Assembly (NCBI GenBank): GCA_009912175.1
Contig: WNDQ01000034.1
Location: 1-43,405, forward strand
Direction: 5' to 3'
Source of the DNA: Paracidovorax wautersii
GTDB taxonomy: Bacteria; Pseudomonadota; Gammaproteobacteria; Burkholderiales; Burkholderiaceae_C
Length of the DNA stretch: 43,405 nucleotides
A program made the position numbers and the translations under genes. Below, piece by piece: positions 24,912-34,673 of the stretch. Every line of letters begins with the position of its first letter. The stretch's first letter is position 1. Below the pieces are notes generated by a model, which was given only the letters and a program-made list of their open reading frames with translations, was not told the origin of the DNA and searched no databases.

Positions 24912-25688
24912 ATGCTCCAGGAAGCCCGGCTCCACCGCATCAAGGCCCTGCTGACGACCTTCAGCCAGGTCAGCACCGAACGCATCGCGCAAGACCTCGG
25001 CGTCTCGCGCGAGACCGTGCGGCGCGACGTGCTCGAACTGGAGGCCGACGGCGTTCTGCGGCGTGTGCACGGCGGCGTGGTGCTGGCGGGCGACAGCGGC
25101 CGCGAGCCGCCGCTGGCCGTGCGCCAGACCGTGCGCGCCAAGGAAAAACGCGCCATTGCGCGGGCCGCCGTGCAACTGATCCAGCCCGGGCAGACCTTGC
25201 TGATCGATGCCGGCAGCACCACCGCGCTGCTGGCCGAGGAGCTGTCGTCCATGAGCGGGCTGACCATCGTCACCAACGGCCTGGACGTGGCGCGCAAGCT
25301 GGCCGGCCCGCAAGCCAGCCGCAGCGCCAACGACGTGATCCTGCTGGGCGGCAGCGTCGGCGCCGACCTGCCCGCCACCTACGGCGACCTCACCGTGGCC
25401 GAGATCCACCGCTACCGCGCCGACCTGGCGCTGCTCTCGCCCGTGGGCGTGAGCGCGCAGCACGGCGCCAGCAGCTTCGAGCGTCACTAAGCCGCCGTCG
25501 CCCGCGCCATGGCCGCCTGCGCCCAGCGCTGCATCATCCTGGCCGACCACGCCAAGATCGGCCAGCACAGCCGCCTGAGCTACGCCGCCACCAGCGAGAT
25601 CGCCACCGTGGTCACCGACACCCGCGCCAAGGCGCTGCCCGCGCTGGCGCAGCTGCGGCAGGCCGGCTGCGAGATCGTGCTGGCCTGA
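24912..25688 (+). pseudogene. DeoR-family transcriptional regulator interrupted by an in-frame stop
   Basis: DeoR proteins repress sugar or phospho-compound genes and release DNA when a phosphorylated ligand binds. The N-terminal helix-turn-helix is clear (QVSTERIAQDLGVSRETVRR, DVLELEADGVLRRVHGGVVL), as is the ligand fold start LIDAGSTTALLAEEL and TIVTNGLDVARKL. At 25488-25490 a TAA stops the frame after SSFERH. The same frame then continues for 65 more codons with the normal DeoR C-terminus (MAACAQRCIILADHAKIGQH, YAATSEIATVVTDT) to TGA at 25688. A single G-to-T change (GAA to TAA; relatives have Glu here) explains it. The truncated protein lacks part of the ligand pocket. It is the last gene of the phospholipase/phosphonate set and its likely local regulator. 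Confidence 0.85.
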
Positions 25689-25728
25689 GCATTTCCCCTC
25701 GCGGCGCTCGGCGAACACGGGCCAGCCT

Positions 25729-25745
25729 ATACTCCCATGGAGTAT
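25729..25745. promoter_or_regulatory. FrmR operator overlapping the frmR promoter
   Basis: ATACTCC (25729-25735), a 3-base spacer and GGAGTAT (25739-25745) form a perfect inverted repeat 19 bases before the frmR start. The form resembles the ATAC-C-run-AGTAT boxes bound by CsoR/RcnR-type repressors including FrmR. TATACT at 25728-25733 is a good -10 hexamer inside the repeat, so bound repressor would block RNA polymerase. Confidence 0.75.
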
Positions 25746-25763
25746 CCAATCCGCCGATCCGCC

Positions 25764-27204
<1,441 letters not shown>

Positions 27205-27205
27205 G

Positions 27206-28180
27206 TCATGACTGAGCGGACGCGGACAACCCACTCGCTTCGTCATGCAGCAGCGCCAGGAACTGGCGCGCCGTGGCGTGCAGCGGGCGGTCGCGCCGCG
27301 TGATGCTGCCGTAGGCCGCCAGTTGTTGGCGGATGCGGTAGGCCAGGGTGCACAGCAGGCCGTGCCGCTCGTACAGGCTGGCCACCGACTGCGGGATGAC
27401 CGCGATCATCTGCGTGCGCGCGATCAGGTTGGTGGTCGTCAGGATGGAGGCCGTCTCGATCAGCCCGCGTGGCAGCGGCGTGTTGCGGCGCAGGAACTCC
27501 TGCTCGATCACCTGCCGCATGGGGCTGCCGGCCGACTGCAGGATCCACGGATAGGCCTGCAGGTCGGCAAACTGCAGCTGGCGTCGGCCGGCCAGCGGGT
27601 GGTCGGTCGCGGCGATCACGGACAGTGATTCATTGGCCAGCGGCCGGTAGACATAACCGGCCTCGGCTCGGCGCGGCAGGCGGCCGATGACCAGGTCGAG
27701 CAGCCCTTCGTCCAGGTGTTCGAGCAGGCGGTCGCTGGTGTCGGTGTCGATCTCCACATCCAATTGCGGCCAGCGCTGCTTGAGCGCGATCAGTGCCTCG
27801 GCCAGGTGCACGGGCGAGGCGGCCATGATGGCGCCGATGCGCAGCTTGCCCACGCCGCCCTGGCGTAGCTGGCGCAGCTCCTCGTTGAGCGAGGCCATGG
27901 TCCCACGCAGCCCCTTGAAATAACCCAACGCGCAGTGGCCCGCCGCCGTGAGCTGCAGGCCGCGCCCGACGCGGTCGAACAGCGGCAGGCCCAGCGCGTT
28001 TTCCAGCTCGCGCAGCATCTTGGTGGCCGCCGGCTGTGTCAGCCCGAGCGCGCCCGCCGCCGCACGCAGCGTGCCCTGTTCCTCGATGGCCAGCAGCAGC
28101 GCGATCTGCCGCATGCGCAGGCGGTTGAGCAATTGCGGCGTGGTGTCCGCCGACTCGGGTTCTCCCTGATTGGGCCTCAT
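27206..28180 (-). CDS. LysR-family transcriptional regulator
   Basis: The 324-residue protein has the LysR winged helix-turn-helix at about residues 22-80 (RQIALLLAIEEQGTLRAAAG, LTQPAATKMLRELENALG, PLFDRVGRGLQLTAAG) and a periplasmic-binding-like effector domain (LRIGAIMAASPVHLAEALIA; LLDLVIGRLP). The branch resembles regulators of aromatic or sugar-acid uptake such as GbpR. It is divergent from the Bug receptor gene, with a 105-base AT-rich gap between the two starts. By the usual LysR logic it controls the rightward catabolic cluster and itself, responding to a cluster substrate or intermediate (inference). Confidence 0.9.
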   Translation of the reverse strand: MRPNQGEPESADTTPQLLNRLRMRQIALLLAIEEQGTLRAAAGALGLTQPAATKMLRELENALGLPLFDRVGRGLQLTAAGHCALGYFKGLRGTMASLNEELRQLRQGGVGKLRIGAIMAASPVHLAEALIALKQRWPQLDVEIDTDTSDRLLEHLDEGLLDLVIGRLPRRAEAGYVYRPLANESLSVIAATDHPLAGRRQLQFADLQAYPWILQSAGSPMRQVIEQEFLRRNTPLPRGLIETASILTTTNLIARTQMIAVIPQSVASLYERHGLLCTLAYRIRQQLAAYGSITRRDRPLHATARQFLALLHDEASGLSASAQS

Positions 28181-28285
28181 GATCGATATCCCCAGGTAAT
28201 CAAACTATAAAAACATTTCAATATACGGGAATCAATGCTCTTCCTACTATCGGCATGCCTACCTACAAAAAAGATGGAGACAAGC

Positions 28286-29257
28286 ATGAAGAAGTGGATG
28301 CTGGCCGCCCTGGCGGCCGCCCTGTCCTGCAGCGCCTTTGCCCAGAGCGACGCGGGCAAAAAAAATGGCGAGGCCAACTGGCCGACGCGGCCCGTTCGTA
28401 TGCTGGTGGGCTCGGCCCCTGGCGGCGGCACCGACGCCATGGCACGCGCCGTGGCCGACCGGCTCGGGCCCCTGCTGGGCCAGCCGGTGATCGTCGAGAA
28501 CCGCCCGGGCGTGTCCAACACGCTGGCGGTGGATTTCACCGTCAAGTCCACCGACGGCCACACCATGGTGATGGGCGTCTCGACCGCGCATGCGATTGCG
28601 CCGCACCTGATCAAGCTGGGCTATGACAACGACCGTGATCTGGTCGCGGTCGCCTTCGCCGGCGCCGTGCCCAATGTGCTGGTGGTCGGCGGCAGCCAGA
28701 ACATCCATTCGGTGGCGCAACTGGTGCAACTGGCCCGTTCCAAGCCGGGCTCGGTCAACTTCGCCAGCAGCGGCTCGGGCAGCACCCAGCACATCGCCGC
28801 CGAGGTGCTGCGCGACGCGGCCCAGATCGACATCGTGCACGTGCCCTATCGCGGCAGCGCACCCGCGCTGATCGACGTGATGGGTGGGCAGGTGCAGTTC
28901 AGCTTTGACACCATGCCCTCGGTGATCGGCCACATCCGCAGCGGCAAGATGCGCGCGCTGGCCGTGACCACGCCGCAGCGCAGCCCGCTGCTGCCCGACG
29001 TGCCCACCATGGCCGAGGCCGGCTACCCGCACGCCTGGTACGGCGTCTACATGCCCGCCACCACGCCCGTGACCGTGCAGAACCGCGTGCACGACGCCGT
29101 CCAGCAGGTGCTGGCCATGCCCGAAACCAAACAGCGTCTGGCCGCCATCGGCGCCGAGACGCGGCCGATGACGCAGCCCCAGTTCGCCGACTTCCAGCGC
29201 AACGAATCACAGCGCTACGCCGCCCTCATCCAGAAAAACCAGATCAAACCGGATTGA
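28286..29257 (+). CDS. Tripartite tricarboxylate transporter receptor (Bug family)
   Basis: Bug proteins are periplasmic receptors for carboxylates, very abundant in Burkholderiales. This 323-residue protein has a Sec signal (MKKWMLAALAAALSCSAFAQ) and the family features: WPTRPVRMLVGSAPGGGTDA, which forms the pocket around a carboxyl group, VIVENRPGVSNTLAVDF, FASSGSGSTQHIAAEVL and HVPYRGSAPALIDVMGGQVQ. ATG 28286 is chosen for its GGAG site 6 bases upstream and a normal signal length. No TctA/TctB membrane genes lie nearby, which is common for Bug proteins. It opens the catabolic cluster and is 7 bases before the PdxA-family gene. Confidence 0.93.
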   Translation: MKKWMLAALAAALSCSAFAQSDAGKKNGEANWPTRPVRMLVGSAPGGGTDAMARAVADRLGPLLGQPVIVENRPGVSNTLAVDFTVKSTDGHTMVMGVSTAHAIAPHLIKLGYDNDRDLVAVAFAGAVPNVLVVGGSQNIHSVAQLVQLARSKPGSVNFASSGSGSTQHIAAEVLRDAAQIDIVHVPYRGSAPALIDVMGGQVQFSFDTMPSVIGHIRSGKMRALAVTTPQRSPLLPDVPTMAEAGYPHAWYGVYMPATTPVTVQNRVHDAVQQVLAMPETKQRLAAIGAETRPMTQPQFADFQRNESQRYAALIQKNQIKPD

Positions 29258-29264
29258 CCCACCC

Positions 29265-30320
29265 ATGACCTCGCATTCCTCTTCTTCGCTGCCCGTCGTC
29301 GCCCTGGTGCTGGGCGACCCGGCCGGCATCGGCCCCGAGCTGATCGCCCGCCTGCTGGCCAAACCCGAAACCACGCAGCGCGCCAACGTCGTGCTGGTGG
29401 GCGATCCGTGGCTGTGGCAGGCCGGCCAGCGCGTGGCCGGCACCGGCATCGCCACCCAGGCGGTGGGCAGCCTGGCCGCCGTGCGTGATCGCGCCGACAC
29501 CCGCCAGCCCGCCTTTCTGGCGCTGGACACCGTCACGCCCGAGGTGGTGCACATTGGCCGCGCCGAAGCGGCCGGCGGGCGCTCGGTGCTACAGGTGCTG
29601 GACCTGTGCATGGACGCCGCCCAGGCTGGCGAGATCGACGCCATCTGTTTTGCGCCGCTCAACAAACAGGCCATGAAGCTCGGCGGCCTGCGCCACGAGG
29701 ACGAACTGCACCACTTCGCCGAACACCTGGGCGTGACGGGCTACTTCTGCGAGTTCAACACACTGGGCAATCTGTGGACCTCGCGCATCTCGTCGCACGT
29801 GCCGCTCAATGACGTGGCCGGCTACCTCAGCGTCGAGCGTATCCAGCAGGCGTCTGAACTGATCTACCGCTCGCTGCTGGCCAACGGCATCGCCGAGCCC
29901 AAGGTGGCGGTGGCGGGCTTCAACCCGCACAACGGCGACGGCGGCACCTGCGGCCGTGAAGAGATCGACATCATCGAGCCGGCCGTGCGTGCGCTGCAGA
30001 CCCGCGACTGGCCCACGCCCAGTCCCTTCCACGGCTCCTTCCCGGCCGACACCATCTTCCTGAAAGCCCAGGCGGGCGACTACCAGGCCATCGTGACCAT
30101 GTACCACGACCAGGGCCAGATCGCTATCAAGCTGCTGGGCTTCAGCCGCGGCGTGACGGTGCAGGGCGGCCTGCCGATTCCCATCACCACGCCGGCCCAC
30201 GGCACGGCCTATGACATCGCCGGCCAGGGCCGTGCCAACGTGGAAGCCACGTGGCAGGCCTTCCAGATTGCCTGCCGCATGGGCGCCGCGCACCGCGCCA
30301 CCAGTGGCGTGGCGGCCTGA
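29265..30320 (+). CDS. PdxA-family NAD-dependent dehydrogenase (PdxA2-like)
   Basis: The family oxidises and decarboxylates beta-hydroxy acids; founders are 4-hydroxythreonine-4-phosphate dehydrogenase (vitamin B6) and related enzymes for four-carbon acid phosphates and for terephthalate dihydrodiol. The 351-residue protein starts [18 protein letters not shown] and keeps metal-binding histidines His222 ([10 protein letters not shown]) and His281 ([16 protein letters not shown]), and [13 protein letters not shown] near the end. Divergence from housekeeping PdxA ([12 protein letters not shown] at the first histidine region) and the location 7 bases after a Bug receptor point to a catabolic paralog. 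No DUF1537 kinase, the usual partner for threonate/erythronate use, is in view, so the substrate stays open. Confidence 0.85.
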   Translation: MTSHSSSSLPVVALVLGDPAGIGPELIARLLAKPETTQRANVVLVGDPWLWQAGQRVAGTGIATQAVGSLAAVRDRADTRQPAFLALDTVTPEVVHIGRAEAAGGRSVLQVLDLCMDAAQAGEIDAICFAPLNKQAMKLGGLRHEDELHHFAEHLGVTGYFCEFNTLGNLWTSRISSHVPLNDVAGYLSVERIQQASELIYRSLLANGIAEPKVAVAGFNPHNGDGGTCGREEIDIIEPAVRALQTRDWPTPSPFHGSFPADTIFLKAQAGDYQAIVTMYHDQGQIAIKLLGFSRGVTVQGGLPIPITTPAHGTAYDIAGQGRANVEATWQAFQIACRMGAAHRATSGVAA

Positions 30321-30390
30321 CGCCGGTTTCCACCACGGCGGCCTTGGTGCCGTCCATTCTTTCTTTCGTCCCACTTCCCGAGGTCTCTGT

Positions 30391-31563
30391 ATGAAGATCA
30401 AGTCCGTCCGCGCCCGTGTCTTTGAATGGAAGGGCAAGACCGTTCCGCCGCAAGGCAATTTCTGCTCCAACGCCATGGACCTGGTCTATTCCAAGACCGA
30501 AACCATGAGCACCTTCCGCTTCCATTCGTGGACCGTGGTCGAGATCGAAACCGACGACGGCATCGTCGGCCTGGGCAACGTGGCCCTGGCCCCCAAGATC
30601 GCCAAGGCCATCATCGACGAATACCTGGCGCCGCTGGTGCTGGGCCAGGACCCCTGGGACTACGAATACCTGTGGCAGCGCATGTACCGCGCCACCCACG
30701 CCTGGGGCCGCAAGGGCGTGACCATGGCGGCCATCTCGGCGGTGGATCTGGCGATCTGGGACATCCTGGGCAAGTCGGTGAACAAGCCCGTGTTCAAGCT
30801 GCTGGGCGGGCGCACCAAGGAAAAGATCCCCTGCTACTACAGCAAGCTCTACCGCACCGACCTGAAGGCCATGCAGGACGAGGCCCAGAAGTTTCTGGAC
30901 CAGGGCTTCAAGGCCTTCAAGATGCGTTTCGGCTACGGCCCGGCCCATCTGCAAGAAGGCGTGCAAGAGAACCTGAAGTCGGTCGAAGCGGTGCGCGAAG
31001 TCATCGGCTACGACACCGACCTGATGCTCGAGTGCTACATGGGCTGGAACCTCGAATACGCCAAACGCATGCTGCCCAAGCTCGAAAAATTCCAGCCGCG
31101 CTGGCTGGAAGAGCCGGTGATCGCCGACGACATCGACGGCTACGCCGAACTCAACGCCATGAACATCATCCCGATCTCGGGCGGCGAACATGAATTCAGC
31201 CTCTACGGCTTCAAACAACTGCTCGACAAAAAGGCCGTGAGCGTCGTGCAGTACGACACCAACCGCGTGGGCGGCATCACCGCCGCGCACAAGATCAACG
31301 CCCTGTGCGAAGCCTATTCCGTGCCCGTCATCCCGCACGCCGGCCAGATGCACAACTACCACCTGACCATGAGCACCCTGGCTTCGCCCATGGCCAAGTA
31401 CTTCCCCATCTTCGACGTGGAAGTGGGCAACGAACTGTTCTGGTACATCTTCGACGGCGAGCCGATTGCCGAGAACGGCTTCCTGCAGCTGCGCGACGAC
31501 GTGCCGGGCCTGGGCCTGTCGCTCAAGACCGAGTATCTGGATCAGTTCCACATCGTCGAATAG
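30391..31563 (+). CDS. Enolase-superfamily acid-sugar dehydratase (mandelate racemase/rhamnonate dehydratase branch)
   Basis: Such enzymes abstract the proton next to a carboxylate and eliminate water from aldonic acids to give 2-keto-3-deoxy acids. The 390-residue protein has the three magnesium ligands Glu214 (LMLECYMG), Glu240 ([11 protein letters not shown]) and Glu266 (SGGEHEFS), the base motif FKMRFG (Lys177-x-Arg179) and His316 in [12 protein letters not shown]. The capping domain and [20 protein letters not shown] are standard. Overall closest in feel to L-rhamnonate dehydratase. With the lactonases and the 2-keto-3-deoxyarabonate dehydratase-like gene downstream, it is a good candidate for the first dehydration step. 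The exact sugar acid is unknown. Confidence 0.85.
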   Translation: MKIKSVRARVFEWKGKTVPPQGNFCSNAMDLVYSKTETMSTFRFHSWTVVEIETDDGIVGLGNVALAPKIAKAIIDEYLAPLVLGQDPWDYEYLWQRMYRATHAWGRKGVTMAAISAVDLAIWDILGKSVNKPVFKLLGGRTKEKIPCYYSKLYRTDLKAMQDEAQKFLDQGFKAFKMRFGYGPAHLQEGVQENLKSVEAVREVIGYDTDLMLECYMGWNLEYAKRMLPKLEKFQPRWLEEPVIADDIDGYAELNAMNIIPISGGEHEFSLYGFKQLLDKKAVSVVQYDTNRVGGITAAHKINALCEAYSVPVIPHAGQMHNYHLTMSTLASPMAKYFPIFDVEVGNELFWYIFDGEPIAENGFLQLRDDVPGLGLSLKTEYLDQFHIVE

Positions 31564-31650
31564 ACCCGCACGGCGTGCGCGATCTGCAAGCCGGTCGCGC
31601 ACGCCCGCATCGACAGCACCGACAGCCCCCACAACAATCAGGAGACAAGC

Positions 31651-32463
31651 ATGACCCTTTCCCGCACCTTCGCCCGCGTGCTGCGCCGGCTCACGTTCTC
31701 GGTGGCCACCTTGGGCGCCGCCCTGGCCGCCACGCAGGTCGGCGCTGTCACGGCCGACGACCTCATCAAGCGTGGCAGCGTCAAGATTGGCGTGCTGTCC
31801 GGTGTGCCCATCTACGGCACGGTCGATGCCAATGGCAACCCCGCCGGCTATGACATCGACGTGGCCCAACTGCTGGCAAGCTACCTGGGGGTCAAGGCCG
31901 AGCTGGTGCCGCTGGTGCCCCCGGCCCGTATTCCTGCGCTGCAGGCCAACAAGATCGACTTTCTGGTCGCCACCCTGGCGGCCACACCCGAACGCGCCAA
32001 GGCCGTGATGTTCACCGCTCCTTACAGCGCCTTCCAGATGGTGATCGTCGCGGGCAAGGCAGCCTCGCTGGACAAGCTGGACGAACTCAATGGCAAACGG
32101 GTGGGCGTCAACCGCGGCTCCAGCCAGAAAACCGCCTTGCTGCGCGCCAATGTGCCGGGCATGCAGGTGATCCGGTTCCAGGACGACGCCACCGTGGTGC
32201 AGGCGCTGCTGGCACGGCAGATCGATACCGCAGCCATTCCCGATGGCGTCGCCAAGGACGTCATCAAACAACAACCCAATGCCGACATGGGCATCAAGTT
32301 CGCCTTCTTCCACCAACCCAATGCCATGGCCGTGCGGCTGGAAGACAGCGAGATGCGCGACTGGCTGAACCAGGCGATTGCCAAGATGACGGCCTCCGGC
32401 GAGTTGAACCAGATTTCGCTCAAGTGGACCGGCAACCCGCTGGCCGACCTGAGCGCGCCCTGA
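31651..32463 (+). CDS. ABC transporter solute-binding protein, polar amino acid (family 3) type
   Basis: This periplasmic receptor of 270 residues has a Sec signal (LTFSVATLGAALAATQVGA) and family 3 features: RGSVKIGVLSGVPIYGTVDA, GYDIDVAQLLASYLGVKAEL, ATLAATPERAKAVMFTAPY and GKRVGVNRGSSQKTALLR. The Arg (PERA) that usually grips the ligand carboxylate is present. A strong AGGAGA site precedes ATG 31651. It is followed by two permease genes and an ATPase gene, forming a complete importer. In this neighbourhood the ligand could be an acidic sugar derivative or opine-like compound rather than a common amino acid (inference). Confidence 0.9.
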   Translation: MTLSRTFARVLRRLTFSVATLGAALAATQVGAVTADDLIKRGSVKIGVLSGVPIYGTVDANGNPAGYDIDVAQLLASYLGVKAELVPLVPPARIPALQANKIDFLVATLAATPERAKAVMFTAPYSAFQMVIVAGKAASLDKLDELNGKRVGVNRGSSQKTALLRANVPGMQVIRFQDDATVVQALLARQIDTAAIPDGVAKDVIKQQPNADMGIKFAFFHQPNAMAVRLEDSEMRDWLNQAIAKMTASGELNQISLKWTGNPLADLSAP

Positions 32464-32576
32464 CACCGACACCGACTCCAACCGCAAACGCCCCCGTTCG
32501 CGCTTCATGAAACAAGAAGCCCGGTCCGCTGGCCTGCCCGACAAGGCGGCTGGCACACCGGGATAGGAGACCCGCT

Positions 32577-33296
32577 GTGGCTTACCAATTCCAGTTCGCA
32601 CCGGTCCTGGCGCACACCGGCCCGTTGGTCGAGGGCGCGCTCCTGACCATCGAACTCTCAGCCGGCGCCATCGTCCTGGGCACCGCCATCGGCATCGCGG
32701 CCTCTGCCGCGCGCTGGATCCTGGGCGGGCGTGTCCGAACGCTGATCGACATCTACGTGGAAGTGGTGCGCAACACCCCGTTCCTGGTGCAGCTCTTCAT
32801 CCTGTTCTTCGGCTTGCCGGCCCTGCACATCCGGGTGACGGCAACCGAGGCCGCGCTGATCGGCATGGTCATCAACCTGGGGGCGTACTCCACCGAGATC
32901 CTGCGCGCGGGCATCGACGCCACCCACCGCTCGCAGATCGAAGCCGGCGCCTCTCTGGGCATGACCCCGCTGCAGATCTTTCGGCACATCGTCCTCAAAC
33001 CCGCCATCGCCAAGGTCTACCCCGCGCTGTCCAGCCAGTTCGTGTTGATGATGCTGGCGTCCAGCGTGACCTCGGCCATCTCCACGCAGGAGCTGTCGTC
33101 GATTGCCGCGCAGATCGACTCCGAAACCTACCGCAGCTTCGAGGTCTACATCCTGGTGACCTTGCTCTACCTCGGGCTGGCACTGCTGTTCAAAGGCGTG
33201 CTGGCGCTGATCGCCAAATGGGTGTTTGCGCGGCGCCGCCAGGTGCCGGTTGGTGCCCGCCCTGCCGCCATCGCCACCCGGGAGGTCACACCATGA
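32577..33296 (+). CDS. Polar amino acid-type ABC transporter permease (first)
   Basis: This 239-residue inner-membrane protein of the HisM/GlnP family has about five membrane helices. Family marks are TIELSAGAIVLGTAIGIAAS, VEVVRNTPFLVQLFILFFGL and the EAA coupling loop QIEAGASLGMTPLQIFRHIV. The start is GTG 32577, with AGGAGA in front. The C-terminus is rich in Arg and Pro. It overlaps the next permease gene (ATGA), so the two are translationally coupled and likely form the heterodimeric channel. The 113-base gap before it shows no other feature. Confidence 0.93.
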   Translation: MAYQFQFAPVLAHTGPLVEGALLTIELSAGAIVLGTAIGIAASAARWILGGRVRTLIDIYVEVVRNTPFLVQLFILFFGLPALHIRVTATEAALIGMVINLGAYSTEILRAGIDATHRSQIEAGASLGMTPLQIFRHIVLKPAIAKVYPALSSQFVLMMLASSVTSAISTQELSSIAAQIDSETYRSFEVYILVTLLYLGLALLFKGVLALIAKWVFARRRQVPVGARPAAIATREVTP

Positions 33297-33937
33297 TCCG
33301 ATCACTGAGCTGGAACGACCTGCTGTTCTTTCTGAGCGCCTTGAACTGGACGGTGCTGCTGGCCAGCATCGCCTGCCTGTGCGGCGGCGTGCTGGGACTC
33401 GGGGTGGCGCTGGCCCGCGTGGCGCGCTCGCAGACGGTTCGTGCGCTGGCCAGCACCTACATCCAGATCGTGCAAGGCACGCCGGTGCTGATGCTGCTGT
33501 TCCTGTCCTACTACGGGCTGAGCCTGCTGGGTTTTGACCTGCCGCCCATGGTGGCGGCCAGTGTGTCCATGAGCATCTACGTCAGCGGCTACCTGGGGGA
33601 CATCTGGCGTGGCTCCATTCAGTCGGTCGCCAAGCAGCAATGGGAAGCCTCGGAAAGCCTGGGCATGACACGGACGCAGCAGTACCGCCACGTCATCCTG
33701 CCGCAGGCCATCAAGATCTCGCTGCCGCCCACCGTGGGCTTCATGGTGCAGGTGGTGAAGAACTCCTCCATCGCCTCCATCATCGGCTTCGTGGAGCTGG
33801 CCAAGGCCGGCCAGCTGATCAACAACGTCACGTTCCAGCCATTTGCGGTGTTCCTCATCGTCGCGGCCCTGTACTTCTGCGTCTGCTATCCGCTTTCACA
33901 CTTCAGCCGCAAGCTGGAAAGGAAATCCCATGCCTGA
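33293..33937 (+). CDS. Polar amino acid-type ABC transporter permease (second)
   Basis: The 214-residue partner permease has about five membrane helices (WTVLLASIACLCGGVLGLGV and FAVFLIVAALYFCVCYPLSH among them), the family motif YIQIVQGTPVLMLLFLSYYG and the coupling loop QWEASESLGMTRTQQYRHVI. ATG 33293 overlaps the previous stop by the ATGA arrangement, and its own stop overlaps the ATPase start by 8 bases. It forms the channel with the product of the preceding gene. Confidence 0.93.
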   Translation: MIRSLSWNDLLFFLSALNWTVLLASIACLCGGVLGLGVALARVARSQTVRALASTYIQIVQGTPVLMLLFLSYYGLSLLGFDLPPMVAASVSMSIYVSGYLGDIWRGSIQSVAKQQWEASESLGMTRTQQYRHVILPQAIKISLPPTVGFMVQVVKNSSIASIIGFVELAKAGQLINNVTFQPFAVFLIVAALYFCVCYPLSHFSRKLERKSHA

Positions 33938-34661
33938 AATCGTGGTCGACAACATCCACAAGAGCTTTGGCGCCGTCAAGGTTCTGCAAGGCACATCCAT
34001 CCATGTCGAGACCGGCCAGGTCGTTGCCCTCATCGGCCGCAGCGGCTCCGGCAAGAGCACCATGCTGCGTTGTATCAACGGGCTGGAAACGATAGACGCC
34101 GGCAGCATCACGGTCGCGGGCCATCAGCTGAGCACCAACCCCAAACAACTGCGTGCACTGCGTGCCGACGTGGGCATCGTGTTCCAGAGCTACAACCTGT
34201 TTCCGCACCTCACGGTGGGCGAAAACATCATGCTGGCGCCCACGGTGGTCAAGAAGGTCAAGCCCGGCCAGGCGCGCGAGGCGGCGGAAGAAGCCCTCAA
34301 CCTGGTGGGCCTGGCCGACAAGTTCAACGCCTACCCCGACATGCTCTCGGGCGGGCAGCAGCAACGGGTGGCCATTGCCCGCTCGCTGGCCATGAAGCCG
34401 CGCGTCATGCTGTTTGACGAAGTGACCTCGGCGCTGGACCCGGAACTCACACAAGAAGTGCTGACCGTGATGGAAACCCTGGCCCGCAAGGGCATGACCA
34501 TGGTGCTGGTCACGCATGAAATGGGCTTTGCGCGCAAGGTCGCCGACATCACCGTCTTCATGCACCAGGGCCGGATCTGGGAATCCGGTCCCTCGCAAGA
34601 ACTTTTCGCCCACCCCCAGACGCCGGAAATGCGGCAGTTTTTGAATGCCGATGTGCACTGA
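33930..34661 (+). CDS. Polar amino acid-type ABC transporter ATP-binding protein
   Basis: This 243-residue GlnQ/HisP-type ATPase is intact: Walker A GRSGSGKST, Q-loop FQSYNLFPHLT, signature LSGGQQQRVAIARSLA, Walker B VMLFDEVTSALDPEL and switch histidine VLVTHEMGFARKVA. Length and the ending PQTPEMRQFLNADVH fit the family. It completes the importer formed with the receptor at 31651 and the two permeases, and ends 12 bases before the first beta-propeller gene, so the operon probably continues. Confidence 0.95.
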   Translation: MPEIVVDNIHKSFGAVKVLQGTSIHVETGQVVALIGRSGSGKSTMLRCINGLETIDAGSITVAGHQLSTNPKQLRALRADVGIVFQSYNLFPHLTVGENIMLAPTVVKKVKPGQAREAAEEALNLVGLADKFNAYPDMLSGGQQQRVAIARSLAMKPRVMLFDEVTSALDPELTQEVLTVMETLARKGMTMVLVTHEMGFARKVADITVFMHQGRIWESGPSQELFAHPQTPEMRQFLNADVH

Positions 34662-34673
34662 ATGGAGTATTGA

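Noticed and set aside
25488-25490. Recoding (selenocysteine- or pyrrolysine-like) of the stop in the DeoR gene
   Set aside because: The codon is TAA, which is not used for such recoding, and no structure or function argues for it.
28181-28285. A defined LysR box between the LysR and Bug receptor genes
   Set aside because: The gap is AT-rich and surely holds the promoters, but no convincing T-N11-A palindrome could be singled out.
29265-30320. Calling the gene the vitamin B6 pdxA
   Set aside because: It lies in a catabolic cluster behind a Bug receptor, away from ksgA/surA, and its first histidine region differs from housekeeping PdxA.
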